Assembly (NCBI RefSeq): GCF_014207705.1
Contig: NZ_JACHIU010000001.1
Location: 2,046,001-2,110,000 of the forward strand
Direction of reading: 5' to 3'
Length of the DNA: 64,000 nucleotides
Origin: Sphaerisporangium rubeum
Lineage (GTDB): Bacteria > Actinomycetota > Actinomycetes > Streptosporangiales > Streptosporangiaceae
How positions within the stretch are numbered: the first letter of the stretch is position 1; every line of letters starts with the position of its first letter. The position numbers were made by a program, and so were the translations under genes. Shown here piece after piece: positions 1 through 8,436 of the stretch. Below the pieces are notes generated by a model. It was not told the DNA's origin. It ran no database searches and saw only the letters and a program-made list of their open reading frames with translations.

Positions 1-56
1 CGGAAACCGGCGCGCACCAGCTCCTGGTCGTCGACCAGCACCACTTTGACGCTCAC
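1..56 (-). CDS. NarL/LuxR-family response regulator (5' end only)
   Basis: Only the first 18 or so codons lie in the window. They read from a GTG at 56 as VSVKVVLVDDQELVRAGF, which is the beginning of a CheY-like receiver with its acidic DD pair. The GTG overlaps the stop of the upstream histidine kinase by four bases (GTGA), so the two are translationally coupled. The DNA-binding half lies outside the window; NarL type is inferred from the partner kinase. Confidence 0.8.
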   Translation of the reverse strand, partial: MSVKVVLVDDQELVRAGF

Positions 57-1345
57 GCGGCCCTGCTCACCGGCAGCCGCACACTGACCTGGAACCCGCC
101 GCCGGGGATCGGGGCCGCGCGCACGCTGCCGTCGTACATGGCGACCCGCTCCCGCATGCCGATCAGCCCGTGGCCGCCGATGCCGGGAGGCGCCGCCGCG
201 CCGCGGCCGTCGTCGGTGACCTGCAGCAGGACCTCACGGCCGCGGTACGTCATGTCGACCCGGGCCACCGCTCCCGGGCCGCCGTGCTTGAGGGTGTTGG
301 TGAGGGCTTCCTGCACGACACGGTAGATCACGAGCTGCTCGCCTTCCGGCAGGTCGATCGGGGTGCCGCCGACGGTGAACTCCACCGCCATGCCGGAACG
401 GCGCACCTGGGTCACGAGGTCGTCGAGCTGCGCGACACCGGGCTGCGGCGCGTACTCCTCCGCCTGGCCGTCCTGCCGCAGCATGCCGACCAGGCGCCGC
501 ATCTCGGCGAGCGCCTCACGTCCGGTGCGCGAGATGGTGCCGAGGGCCTGACGTGCCTGCTCGGGGTCGGAACTCATGGCGTACCCGGCGCCGTCCGCCT
601 GGACGATCATCACGCTGACGTTGTGCGCCACCACGTCGTGCAGCTCGCGCGCGATCCTGGCGCGCTCAGCGGCGGTGGCGATGAGCGCCTGCTGGTCCCG
701 TTCCCGCTCGGCGCGCTCCGCGCGTTCCTCCAGGCTTTCCAGGTAGCGGCGGCGCGTGTTGGCGTAGATGCCGGCGATCCAGGGGCTGAGCACGAAGAAC
801 GTGCCGGAGAAGATGGCCAGCGGCTCGACGGCGACATCCCAGCGGATCAGCGCGAGGATCAGGCCGAGCTCGACGACCGCGCCTGCGGCCACGGCCCAGC
901 GCAGCGCGCAGCGGGCCGCCACGCCGTACATCGCGACGAGCACCGCTATGTTGGCCGGAACAGGCTGGATCCCGAGCAGCCACTGGCAGAAGCACACCAG
1001 CGCGACGACGGCGAACATCTGCACCGGACGGGCCCGCCGCCAGGCCAGCGGGATCACGAGTGCGGCCGACAACAGCACGTAGCCCCAGACACCGGGTGGC
1101 CTGCCGCCGGGAGGCGGCGACTCGACGTACGCGGGTATGGCCATCGCGCACAGGATGACGAGGGGTGCGATGGCGAGCCCGTCGATCAGGTTGCGATGGC
1201 GCGACCCCCACGCGCGTACTCTGCCGAACACGCCTCCAACACTACGTTCGGGCCCGGGTGATCCCCGTCCGTCTGGAGAGGGATCTGCGGCTACGACCCA
1301 GGTCGTACACAGGACAAATGCCCTTACACCCCTCTTACGGCGCAT
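53..1345 (-). CDS. NarL-type two-component sensor histidine kinase
   Basis: This is a membrane sensor kinase whose partner regulator overlaps its 3' end. Hydrophobic segments fill residues about 54-195, followed by a short coiled coil (about 200-228). The HisKA_3 dimerisation box has the phospho-acceptor His near 236 in ELHDVVAHNVS. A HATPase_c domain follows, with QEALTNTLKHG as the N box near 345-355 and DDGRG and GGHGLIGMRER as the G boxes. The signal sensed is unknown. The first 38 codons are poor in third-position GC, so a GTG at 1231 may be the true start; the ATG at 1345 is the longest option. Confidence 0.88.
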   Translation of the reverse strand: MRRKRGVRAFVLCTTWVVAADPSPDGRGSPGPERSVGGVFGRVRAWGSRHRNLIDGLAIAPLVILCAMAIPAYVESPPPGGRPPGVWGYVLLSAALVIPLAWRRARPVQMFAVVALVCFCQWLLGIQPVPANIAVLVAMYGVAARCALRWAVAAGAVVELGLILALIRWDVAVEPLAIFSGTFFVLSPWIAGIYANTRRRYLESLEERAERAERERDQQALIATAAERARIARELHDVVAHNVSVMIVQADGAGYAMSSDPEQARQALGTISRTGREALAEMRRLVGMLRQDGQAEEYAPQPGVAQLDDLVTQVRRSGMAVEFTVGGTPIDLPEGEQLVIYRVVQEALTNTLKHGGPGAVARVDMTYRGREVLLQVTDDGRGAAAPPGIGGHGLIGMRERVAMYDGSVRAAPIPGGGFQVSVRLPVSRAA

Positions 1346-1417
1346 GCGGGATAGTTCTTAGCAGGGAGCCACCCTCGGGTGGATAAAGGGAGACCGCGAT
1401 GCGGGTCGGCGCCGCCC

Positions 1418-1451
1418 GGGTCGCGTGGCAGGGGGAGAAGCCACGTGACCC
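1418..1451. other. imperfect 12-bp inverted repeat of unknown role
   Basis: GGGTCGCGTGGC (1418-1429) faces GCCACGTGACCC (1440-1451), matching in 11 of 12 positions with a 10-nt loop. It lies between the kinase gene and the tRNA, with no plus-strand gene downstream. I could not match it to a known riboswitch. It may be a leader structure, a terminator or a protein site. Confidence 0.4.
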
Positions 1452-1520
1452 GGGGAACCTCGGCCCCACCGTCTCCGCCTCTCCTGGCGCGAACGGCCCC
1501 ATGCCCAGCGGGCCCACAGC

Positions 1521-1557
1521 GCGGAGGCCGCCCCCAGGTGGTGGGGGCGGCCTCCGC
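1521..1557 (-). terminator. hairpin terminator downstream of the tRNA
   Basis: A perfect 16-bp inverted repeat (1521-1536 and 1542-1557) with a 5-nt loop starts 20 nt beyond the encoded CCA of the minus-strand tRNA. There is no clear U-run on either side, which is common for GC-rich actinomycete terminators. Confidence 0.7.
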
Positions 1558-1576
1558 TATTCGTCCAGGTAGGACC

Positions 1577-1652
1577 TGGTGGGGTCGGTGGGATTCGAAC
1601 CCACACTGTCAGGTACCTAAAACCTGTGCCTCTGCCATTGGGCTACGACCCC
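1577..1652 (-). tRNA. tRNA with UAG anticodon (reads CUA, nominally Leu), short variable loop, encoded CCA
   Basis: The minus strand folds as a cloverleaf. The acceptor stem GGGGTCG/CGACCCC is perfect. The 5-bp anticodon stem CAGGT/ACCTG encloses loop TTTAGGT, giving anticodon TAG. The variable loop is about 5 nt, and the T arm GTGGG-TTCGAAT-CCCAC is canonical. Discriminator A73 is followed by an encoded CCA (1579-1577). The D stem GCCC/GAGGC needs one bulged A. Normal bacterial tRNA-Leu is class II with a long variable arm, so this is atypical. The anticodon predicts Leu, but the charging identity cannot be settled from sequence. Confidence 0.85.
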
Positions 1653-1752
1653 GCGTGGGCCTCCGCCATCTTAATTGAGCTTCGGCGGCACCCGTAGCGA
1701 CTGGCGTGGTGACCGTTAGTCCAGGTCCGGGGTCATGTCCTTGGGTCCCGGC

Positions 1753-2226
1753 TCAGTCGACGCCGAGCTCCTTGCGCAGGCGTGCCACATGGCCGGTCGC
1801 CTTCACGTTGTACATGGCCTTCTCGATCTTTCCGTCCGGATCGATGACGAACGTGGACCGCAGCACACCGAGGATGGTCTTGCCGTAGTTCTTCTTCTCG
1901 CCGTACGCGCCGTACGCCTGGTGGACCTTCAGCTCCGGGTCCGACAGCAGCGGGAACGTCAGCGCGTCGCGCTCGGCGAACTTCGCGAGCTTGGCCGGCG
2001 TGTCCTTCGACACCCCGAGCACCGTCACCCCGGCCGCGTGCAGCGCCGCGAGGCTGTCGCGGAAGTCGCAGGCCTGCGTCGTGCACCCCGGCGTCATCGC
2101 CGCGGGGTAGAAGTACAGCACCACCCGCTTGCCGCGGTAGGCGTCGAGGCTGACGTCCGCGCCGGTCGCGTCGGGAAGGGTGAAGCCCGGGGCGGCGTCC
2201 CCCGGCTGGAGTCTGGTCTCAGTCAC
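1753..2226 (-). CDS. bcp: peroxiredoxin, BCP/AhpC-TSA family
   Basis: A cytosolic thiol peroxidase of 157 aa that reduces hydrogen peroxide and organic hydroperoxides. The peroxidatic Cys is C48 in TPGCTTQAC, and a candidate resolving Cys, C53, lies five residues later, the spacing of atypical 2-Cys BCP/PrxQ enzymes. The C-terminal half (GVSKDTP, FPLLSDP, STFVIDPDGKI) is typical of the thioredoxin-fold family. The start is the GTG at 2226 (VTETRLQPGD). The long open frame upstream is a shadow of the gene at 2696-3883. Confidence 0.93.
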   Translation of the reverse strand: MTETRLQPGDAAPGFTLPDATGADVSLDAYRGKRVVLYFYPAAMTPGCTTQACDFRDSLAALHAAGVTVLGVSKDTPAKLAKFAERDALTFPLLSDPELKVHQAYGAYGEKKNYGKTILGVLRSTFVIDPDGKIEKAMYNVKATGHVARLRKELGVD

Positions 2227-2376
2227 GCAAGCCAACCTACGGCACAGGACACCCGTGCGGCCCACCATGCCACACGGTGACAGGACCTGACAGACTGATC
2301 CTTGCGAACACGGCACGAACACGGTACTAACACGGCACGCCGGGACGGGGCCGGCGACGAGGAAGGGGACCACGCG

Positions 2377-2688
2377 ATGGCGGACACCGACCCAGAGGCG
2401 CTGGAGAGAGAGATCGAGCGCACACGGGCCGAACTGGCGACCACGGTGGACGCCATAGCCGACCGGGTGAGCCCCAAACGCGTGGCGGGCCGGCAGATGG
2501 CCAAGGTCAAGGCCACCGCCGACCACCTGCTCACCTCGACCCGCGACCTGCTGACCCCTCCGCCGGCGTACGGCGACGAGCAGGACGAGCCGCAGGCCCC
2601 GCCGTCCCTGGCCCCGATCCTGATCGGCATCGGCGCCGCTCTCGCGGTCGCCGCCACCATCACGTTGTGGCGGCGCCGCCGCCGCTAG
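2377..2688 (+). CDS. DUF3618 membrane-anchored small protein
   Basis: 103 aa with a strongly charged N-terminal helix (EREIERTRAELATTVDAIAD, residues about 9-28). A linker follows, then one transmembrane helix near the C terminus (PILIGIGAALAVAATITLW) ending in five arginines. This matches DUF3618, common in actinobacteria and often near phage-holin-superfamily or peroxiredoxin genes; its function is unknown. The ATG at 2377 is preceded by GAGGAAGGGG. The gene is divergent from the peroxiredoxin. Confidence 0.85.
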   Translation: MADTDPEALEREIERTRAELATTVDAIADRVSPKRVAGRQMAKVKATADHLLTSTRDLLTPPPAYGDEQDEPQAPPSLAPILIGIGAALAVAATITLWRRRRR

Positions 2689-2695
2689 AGGGCCG

Positions 2696-3883
2696 CTAGA
2701 GGAACGTCTTCCCCTCGCCGCGGTACGTCGGCACGGTCTCCACCACGCGGTCGCCGTCCACCAGGTGCAGGTGGTCGAACCGTTCGCACAGCTCCCCGGC
2801 CTTGGCGTGCCGGAACCACACGCGGTCGCCGACGCGCAACTCGTCCGCGGCGGCGCCGAGCAGCGGGGTCTGCACCTCACCGGCGCCTTCGCGCGCGTCG
2901 TACCGCAGACCCGCCGGCAGGTACGGCTGCGGCAGCCGGATCGCGCCGGGGGAGCCGGACGCCGGATAGCCCCCGCCGAGCACGGTGACCACACCGGGAG
3001 CGGGACGACGCACCACCGGCATGGCGAACAACGCGGCCGGACGGCCGGTGAAGCCGCGGTAGAAGTCGAACAGCCGGGGATGGTAAAAACCGGAGCCCGC
3101 GGTCACCTCGGTGACGGCCTTCTCGCGGCTGGTCTTCTCCAGGGAACCGGTGCCGCCTCCGTTGACGAACTCCAGGTCCGCCACCTCGCGCACCGCGCGC
3201 ACGATCCGTCCCCGGCGGCTCATCAGCTCACGCCGCGACCGTCCTTGCGTCCACCGCAGCAGGTGACCGTACACCCCCGGTACCCGGTCGCCGACACCCG
3301 CGATCTGCGCCTCGTACGCCATCAGCCCCACCAGCCGGAACCCCGGCCGCTTGGCGACGGCCTCGGCCAGCCCGGCCGCCTGACCGGGCTCCCGCACCGG
3401 GGACCGCAGCACACCGGCCCGCAGCCGGCCGCCGAAGGCGACGAACCCCGCGTCCACGTCCAGGCACACCCGGATCTCGTGCCGGGGAGAGACCTCACGC
3501 ACCGCGTCCGCGATGAGATCCAGATGCTCGGCGCAGTCCACCATCACGCTGATGGCCCCGGCCGCTCCGGCGTCCCCGGCGAGCGCGGCCAGCGCGGCGC
3601 GGTCCACCGTGGGGTAGGCCACGAGGATGTCCGAGAACCCCTCGGACGCCAGCCACAACGCCTCGGGAAGCGTGAACGCCATCACCCCGGCGTACCCGTC
3701 CATGTCGAGGACCCGCCGCAGCACCTCACGGCACCGGATCGACTTGCTCGCCACCCGGATCGGCTTGCCCCCGGCCCGGCGCGCCATCGCCACCCCGTTC
3801 GCGCGCATCGCCGCCAGGTCGACGACCGCGAACGGCGGCTCCAGTTCCGCGGTGGCCTTGTCGAGCCGCTCACGATCACCCAT
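2696..3883 (-). CDS. PLP fold-III amino acid deaminase/aldolase (D-threonine aldolase/alanine racemase-like)
   Basis: 395 aa. The N-terminal TIM barrel carries the likely Schiff-base lysine K47 in IRVASKSIRC, in the usual position for alanine-racemase and D-threonine-aldolase barrels. The C-terminal beta domain contains VTVLGGGYP and a late GDRVWFRHAKAGELCE segment, typical of the actinobacterial family called amino acid deaminase/aldolase. Substrate is not assignable: it could be a D-threonine or D-serine type aldolase or dehydratase. The stop lies 7 bases from the convergent DUF3618 gene. Confidence 0.85.
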   Translation of the reverse strand: MGDRERLDKATAELEPPFAVVDLAAMRANGVAMARRAGGKPIRVASKSIRCREVLRRVLDMDGYAGVMAFTLPEALWLASEGFSDILVAYPTVDRAALAALAGDAGAAGAISVMVDCAEHLDLIADAVREVSPRHEIRVCLDVDAGFVAFGGRLRAGVLRSPVREPGQAAGLAEAVAKRPGFRLVGLMAYEAQIAGVGDRVPGVYGHLLRWTQGRSRRELMSRRGRIVRAVREVADLEFVNGGGTGSLEKTSREKAVTEVTAGSGFYHPRLFDFYRGFTGRPAALFAMPVVRRPAPGVVTVLGGGYPASGSPGAIRLPQPYLPAGLRYDAREGAGEVQTPLLGAAADELRVGDRVWFRHAKAGELCERFDHLHLVDGDRVVETVPTYRGEGKTFL

Positions 3884-3916
3884 ACCGGCAGCCTAACCCG
3901 CCGAGCTAACATGAGC

Positions 3917-5386
3917 CTAGGTCACGTTTCCGGGCTCTTGCGTCCCCCGCCATCCGAACGCCAGCCCCGCCGCGAGACACGCCACCGGCAGCACCGGCAC
4001 CACGTACCGGTGGTCGAACGCCGCGATCATCGGCGGCAGGACGAGCAGCACCACGGCGGCCGTCCACGGCAGCAGCACCGGCGCGCCGAGCCGCCGCCAC
4101 CGTGCCACCACCCCCACCAGCCCGACCAGCAGGATCACCGCGAGCAGCGGCCCACGGACGTACCCCTGGGTCTGGTACGCGCGCAACCACCCCGCGTACG
4201 GCTCCACCACCGCCGTGTCCGCGCGCACCCCCTGGTACACGGCCGTCAGCTCGGCCGCGGACATCCCCCCGGAGGCCGTCTTGTCGTCGAACGGATCGAT
4301 CGCCGCAGGGAAGACATACGCGCTCTGCGGTCCCTTGGCCGGATACACCCGCCGCGTCCACTCGAAAGCCCACAACGCGTCCCCGACCCCCGTCCGCAGG
4401 AAGTCGAACGGCTGCGCCAGGATCGCCTCCTTGGCGAACCGGCCGCTCAGCCGCTCCCGGTCGGCGTCCTTCTTCACGGCCGCCAACGGCGACTCCTCGG
4501 CCCAGATGTACCGAGGCGGCGTCAGTCTCTGGTCCGGCGGCACGGTAGGACACAGCACCCGCTCCTCACCGAGGTCCGGCATCTTCGCGCAGTCGGCGAA
4601 CGACATCGTCCTGGCCCACAGCCACACGTTGCTCTGCCCCAGCCCGTACGACCCGTGCACACTGCGGAACCACACCGCGTACCCACCGACCCCGACCGCC
4701 GCCACCAGCCCCGCCGCCACCACGGCCCGCCACCCGGCCCGGCACAGCACCATGTAGACAAGCACCACGACCAGCACGGCCAGCCCCACCGTACGGGTCA
4801 GCGTCGCCGCCGCCAGCAGCCCCCCCGCGAGCGCCGCCGTCCACACCGGCGGCCTGCGCCACCACAGCACCGCCGCCACCCCCGCCGTCACGAGGAACGT
4901 GAACAGCAGATCCGCCATCACCAGATGTTCGAGCTGCACCATGTGCACATCCAGCAGCACCGGCGCCGCCGCGAGCGCCGCACCCCACCCCGGCACCCGG
5001 CCCCGCCGCCGCACCACCGCGTAGACCAGCACCCCCATCGCGACCCCCAGCAGGTGCTGCACGACCGTCACCACCATGAAGCTCCGCAGCGGCCACAGCC
5101 CCCAAAGGAACAGCGAGTACCCCGAAGGCCGCGACTCCAGCGGCTGCGGATCCACCCCCGCGTTCACATAGGCAAACGAATCAGCCCAGAACCACAACGC
5201 CGGCCGATACCCCAACTCCGCGACCACCCGCAACCCCACCCCGGCCACCAGCAAAAGCACCACCACCCAGTGCTCCCGCCAGAACCCCGGCGCACGCCGC
5301 TCCACCACCGCGGACCTCTCGGCGACCGAAGCAGCAGCACCCGGTCCCACCTGGACCTCCTCACGCCGACACCGGGAAGCCTTCAT
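3917..5386 (-). CDS. polytopic membrane protein, GT-C glycosyltransferase-like
   Basis: 489 aa with about 10-12 hydrophobic helices separated by short loops and one large extracytoplasmic region (about residues 240-370). An acidic motif in the first loop (WADSFAYVNAG) resembles the catalytic Asp loop of GT-C enzymes of the ArnT/PMT class, which transfer sugars from polyprenyl carriers. The protein starts with a charged, cytoplasmic N terminus. Donor and acceptor are unknown, and no cell-wall gene lies next to it. Confidence 0.7.
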   Translation of the reverse strand: MKASRCRREEVQVGPGAAASVAERSAVVERRAPGFWREHWVVVLLLVAGVGLRVVAELGYRPALWFWADSFAYVNAGVDPQPLESRPSGYSLFLWGLWPLRSFMVVTVVQHLLGVAMGVLVYAVVRRRGRVPGWGAALAAAPVLLDVHMVQLEHLVMADLLFTFLVTAGVAAVLWWRRPPVWTAALAGGLLAAATLTRTVGLAVLVVVLVYMVLCRAGWRAVVAAGLVAAVGVGGYAVWFRSVHGSYGLGQSNVWLWARTMSFADCAKMPDLGEERVLCPTVPPDQRLTPPRYIWAEESPLAAVKKDADRERLSGRFAKEAILAQPFDFLRTGVGDALWAFEWTRRVYPAKGPQSAYVFPAAIDPFDDKTASGGMSAAELTAVYQGVRADTAVVEPYAGWLRAYQTQGYVRGPLLAVILLVGLVGVVARWRRLGAPVLLPWTAAVVLLVLPPMIAAFDHRYVVPVLPVACLAAGLAFGWRGTQEPGNVT

Positions 5387-5494
5387 GCTAGGCGCACGCC
5401 GTGACTCCGTCCGTCATCACCGGCGAAATCTCAGGGAAGTCACCAAAGGCCGCTCCGTGGACCTGGAATTCGGATACTTTCGGTAATCGAGAGT

Positions 5495-5507
5495 TCACTT
5501 GCAGTGA
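5495..5507. promoter_or_regulatory. candidate operator palindrome upstream of the XRE gene
   Basis: TCACT-TGC-AGTGA is a perfect 5-bp inverted repeat 60 nt upstream of the XRE start. XRE regulators bind short palindromes of this size and often autoregulate. No second copy was seen, so this is only a candidate. Confidence 0.3.
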
Positions 5508-5566
5508 CAACAATTCTTGTGAGCACCTTCGTGAACCGAGAAGGTAATCGCTGACGCAGGAGATAT

Positions 5567-6388
5567 ATGTCCACCGAACGGCCGGATCCGTACAAGTCCC
5601 CCCGCGATCTCTTCGCGTTCGAACTCCGCCGTCACCGCCAGGCCGCGGAACTGTCGCAGCGTCAACTGGCCCGACGCATGGACTATTCGGACTCGTTGAT
5701 CAACATGGTCGAGGCCGCCAAACGTCCTCCTACGCGCCGCTTCGCCGAACTGGCCGACCGTGCTCTCGGCCTGGACGGCGACATGCTCCGCCTCTACACC
5801 GCGACGACATGGAACAAGGCCCCCGACTACCTCCGTTCGTGGCTGGAGGAAGAGCAGGAGGCCACCTCTCTGCGCACCTGGCAGCCCTCCATCGTTCCCG
5901 GTCTGCTCCAGACGGAGTCCTACGCTCGCGAAATCCTGGCCGCCTGGCCGAGTATCACCGCCGAAGAACTCGACGAGAGGTTGTCCAACCGGATGCAACG
6001 GCAGGCGATCCTCGTCGGCGACAAACCACCCGACCTCAACATCCTGCTCGACGAGGACGTGATCCGGCACATGATCGGCGGGGCCGCCGTCATGCGTGAA
6101 CAACTGGACCACTTGCTGCAGGTCGTTTCTCGGTGGCATGTGACGATGCAGATAGTTCCTTATGTCGCACGTCCGCACTGCGGTCAGATGGGTGGGTTTG
6201 TCCTCGCTGAACGAAATGGAGTCGCTTATGCTGCTTACGCGGAAGCTCAACCGGTCGGCCGCACTTTCGACGAACGCCGACTGATCGCCGACCTGATACG
6301 CCGATACGACGCGATCAGGGCCCAGGCTCTACCCGTCAAAGAGTCGCTCCGGCTCGTAGAGGAAGCGGTGGACCGAATTGGCGTCTGA
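5567..6388 (+). CDS. XRE-family regulator with DUF5753 domain
   Basis: 273 aa. A lambda-repressor-like helix-turn-helix occupies about residues 15-70 (LRRHRQAAELSQRQLARRMD). The remaining 190 residues are the DUF5753 ligand or partner domain (WQPSIVPGLLQTESYAR, MQIVPY, GGFVLAE). This architecture is the WhiJ-like class of streptomycete regulators, typically paired with a small DUF397 protein. Here the DUF397 gene starts inside its 3' end. The ATG is preceded by CAGGAGATAT. The local GC is lower than in neighbouring genes, as is common for this family. Confidence 0.93.
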   Translation: MSTERPDPYKSPRDLFAFELRRHRQAAELSQRQLARRMDYSDSLINMVEAAKRPPTRRFAELADRALGLDGDMLRLYTATTWNKAPDYLRSWLEEEQEATSLRTWQPSIVPGLLQTESYAREILAAWPSITAEELDERLSNRMQRQAILVGDKPPDLNILLDEDVIRHMIGGAAVMREQLDHLLQVVSRWHVTMQIVPYVARPHCGQMGGFVLAERNGVAYAAYAEAQPVGRTFDERRLIADLIRRYDAIRAQALPVKESLRLVEEAVDRIGV

Positions 6389-6578
6389 CCTTCGGAACGC
6401 GCAGTGGCGTAAGAGCAGCTTCAGTGGTGACTCAGGCGAGTGTGTCGAGGTCGCGTCTGATCTGTCCGGATTTCACTTCCTCCGTGACAGCAAGAACCTC
6501 ACTGGACCTTCGCTGGCCGTCCCTTCCAAGGAGTGGTCCATCTTCGTGAACCAGGTGAAGGCCACGGGTCTTCGCTGA
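6378..6578 (+). CDS. DUF397 small protein, copy 1
   Basis: 66 aa, starting at a TTG that overlaps the XRE gene by 11 bases. It has the family core WRKSSFSGDSGECVEVA and a C-terminal W-x-FVNQVK helix. DUF397 proteins pair with XRE/DUF5753 regulators and are thought to antagonise or modulate them; for this pair that is an inference from adjacency. Confidence 0.92.
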   Translation: MASDLRNAQWRKSSFSGDSGECVEVASDLSGFHFLRDSKNLTGPSLAVPSKEWSIFVNQVKATGLR

Positions 6579-6596
6579 ACCACGTATAGCTCCACT

Positions 6597-6612
6597 GTCA
6601 GTATTCACTGAC
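6597..6612. promoter_or_regulatory. candidate palindrome between the DUF397 copies
   Basis: GTCAGT-ATTC-ACTGAC is a perfect 6-bp inverted repeat in the gap between the two DUF397 genes. It is not the same word as the palindrome upstream of the XRE gene. It could be an operator or a weak terminator. Confidence 0.3.
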
Positions 6613-6669
6613 GTTGAGGGCCTACCGTTGAACACTTACTACATCTCATATAGGAAGCGGTGCACCAGA

Positions 6670-6879
6670 TTGGCGTATGACCTATGGGTCGCACGGTGGC
6701 ACAAGAGCACTTACAGCAGCGACTCAGGCGAGTGTGTCGTGGTCGCATCCGATCTGTCCGGGATTCGTCTCATCCGTGATAGCAAGAATCCATCCGGGCC
6801 GGTACTGGCCGTCTCCCTCGATCAGTGGTCCGCGTTCCTGAGCGGTGTGAGGGCATCGAATCCTCGTTGGCTTCTGTGA
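6670..6879 (+). CDS. DUF397 small protein, copy 2
   Basis: 69 aa from a TTG at 6670, which aligns exactly with the TTG start of copy 1; an in-frame TTG at 6628 would add 14 residues. The core WHKSTYSSDSGECVVVASDLSG and tail SLDQWSAFLSGVR align along the full length with copy 1. The 25 bases before the start copy the last codons of the XRE gene, so this is a duplication of the junction plus DUF397. The stop is 5 bases from the convergent sdaA stop. Confidence 0.85.
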   Translation: MAYDLWVARWHKSTYSSDSGECVVVASDLSGIRLIRDSKNPSGPVLAVSLDQWSAFLSGVRASNPRWLL

Positions 6880-6884
6880 AGTGG

Positions 6885-8261
6885 TCAGCATTCGATGACG
6901 TTCACGGCCAGGCCGCCGCGGCTGGTCTCCTTGTACTTGTCGAGCATGTCGCGGCCGGTGTCGCGCATGGTCTTTATGGCCTTGTCCAGGGCCACGTAGT
7001 GGGTGCCGTCGCCGTGGAGTGCTATTCGGGACGCTGCTATGGCCTTGATGGACGCCACGGCGTTGCGTTCGATGCAGGGGATCTGTACCAGGCCGCCGAT
7101 GGGGTCGCAGGTGAGGCCGAGGTTGTGTTCTATGCCGATCTCGGCGGCGTTCTCGACCTGCTGGGGGGTGCCGCCGAGGACTTCTGTCAGTGCGGCGGCG
7201 GCCATGGAGCAGGCGGAGCCGACTTCTCCCTGGCAGCCGACCTCGGCGCCGCTGATGGAGGCGTTCTCCTTGAACAGGACGCCTATCGCGCCGGCGGTGA
7301 GGAGGAAACGGATGGTTCCCTCGTCGTCGGCTCCGGGGGTGAAGCGGTGGTAGTAGGACAGGACGGCGGGGATGATGCCGGCGGCCCCGTTGGTCGGGGC
7401 CGTGACTATCCGGCCGCCTGCGGCGTTCTCCTCGTTGACGGCCAAGGCGTAGAGGGTGACCCAGTCCATGGCGTTCAGGGGGTCGGCCTCGGGGGATTCG
7501 CTCTGGAGTTTGCGGTGGAGACGGTGGGCCCGGCGTTTCACCTTCAGGCCGCCGGGGAGGACGCCTTCGCTGGTGCAGCCTCGGGTGACGCATTCGGCCA
7601 TGACGCGCCACAGGGTGAGAAGTCCTTCGCGGATCTCGGCTTCTGTGCGGCCGAAGGCCTTTTCGTTCTCCAGCATCAGGCCGGAGATGGACAGGCCGGT
7701 CTCCTCGCAGTGGTCGAGGAGTTCCTTGGCTGTGGTGAAGGGGTGGGGGAGTTCGGTGTCGTCCTGCTTGATGCGGTCGGCGCCGGTGGCGTTCTCGTCG
7801 ATGACGAAGCCGCCGCCTACCGAGTAGTAGGTCTTCTCCCTGAGTTGGCCGCCTTCTTTTCCGTAGGCGGTGAAGCGCATGCCATTGGGATGCCGGGGGA
7901 GGGAGATCTTGCGTTCGAAGACGAGGTCCTCGCCTACTTCGAAGGGGATTTCCTGCTCGGCGTAGATCTTGACCTTGCCGGTCTCACGCATGGCCGCGAG
8001 CTTTTCCGGCACCGTGTCCACGTCGACCGTTTCCGGCTTCTCACCGGAGAGGCCGAGCAGCACGGCCTTGTCGCTGCCGTGGCCCTTTCCGGTGAGGCCG
8101 AGTGAGCCGTAGAGGATGACCTGGATTCTCGTGGTCTTCTCCAGCAGGCCGTCCTGGTGCAGGCCGCGTGCGAACTTGTGCGCAGCCGCCATGGGACCGC
8201 CGGTGTGTGAGCTCGACGGGCCGATGCCGATCTTGAACAGATCGAAGACGCTGATCGCCAT
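6885..8261 (-). CDS. sdaA: L-serine ammonia-lyase, single-chain iron-sulfur type
   Basis: 458 aa. It deaminates L-serine to pyruvate and ammonia using a 4Fe-4S cluster. The N-terminal beta domain starts with the signature [13 protein letters not shown]. The C-terminal alpha domain carries the cluster cysteines in [17 protein letters not shown] and in [19 protein letters not shown]. Full length is normal for the fused bacterial enzyme. It lies just downstream of gcvT-gcvH on the same strand, so glycine turned into serine (through a SHMT not in this window) could be drained to pyruvate. Confidence 0.97.
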   Translation of the reverse strand: MAISVFDLFKIGIGPSSSHTGGPMAAAHKFARGLHQDGLLEKTTRIQVILYGSLGLTGKGHGSDKAVLLGLSGEKPETVDVDTVPEKLAAMRETGKVKIYAEQEIPFEVGEDLVFERKISLPRHPNGMRFTAYGKEGGQLREKTYYSVGGGFVIDENATGADRIKQDDTELPHPFTTAKELLDHCEETGLSISGLMLENEKAFGRTEAEIREGLLTLWRVMAECVTRGCTSEGVLPGGLKVKRRAHRLHRKLQSESPEADPLNAMDWVTLYALAVNEENAAGGRIVTAPTNGAAGIIPAVLSYYHRFTPGADDEGTIRFLLTAGAIGVLFKENASISGAEVGCQGEVGSACSMAAAALTEVLGGTPQQVENAAEIGIEHNLGLTCDPIGGLVQIPCIERNAVASIKAIAASRIALHGDGTHYVALDKAIKTMRDTGRDMLDKYKETSRGGLAVNVIEC

Positions 8262-8436
8262 GGTGGTGGCCCTTCTGGAGCGTGGTACGTGGTACTTCCC
8301 CGCGCGTCCGGCGACTCACCGCCGTACGCGGCGCCGGCTTCGCCGTACGTGGTTCCCGCCGTCGCGGCGCCGGCAACGACCGGCGGCTGGCGGTGGGGAA
8401 CAGGTGCCGGTGGTGTGGAGTGCCGGCGTGGGTGTG

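Larger units (their letters stand above)
6356..6879 (+). repeat. diverged tandem duplication, period about 293 bp
   Basis: GAAGCGG at 6361-6367 matches 6654-6660, and similarity continues through both DUF397 genes at an offset of 293. The second unit carries a non-coding relic of the XRE 3' end. Divergence at many third positions shows the duplication is not recent. Confidence 0.75.

Noticed and set aside
1346-1520. A c-di-AMP or cobalamin riboswitch
   Set aside because: Some words look similar (GGGGAACC, AGCCACG), but the ordered conserved core of either class is missing and no client gene follows.
1753-2994. A 413-codon peroxiredoxin with a long N-terminal extension
   Set aside because: The first 256 codons run antisense through the DUF3618 gene and into the PLP-enzyme gene in another frame; the family start matches GTG 2226.
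2765-5404. An 879-codon open frame on the plus strand opposite two real genes
   Set aside because: Its His/Arg/Pro/Gln-rich translation is the antisense of the PLP enzyme and the membrane protein, which have recognisable motifs. High GC keeps such frames open.
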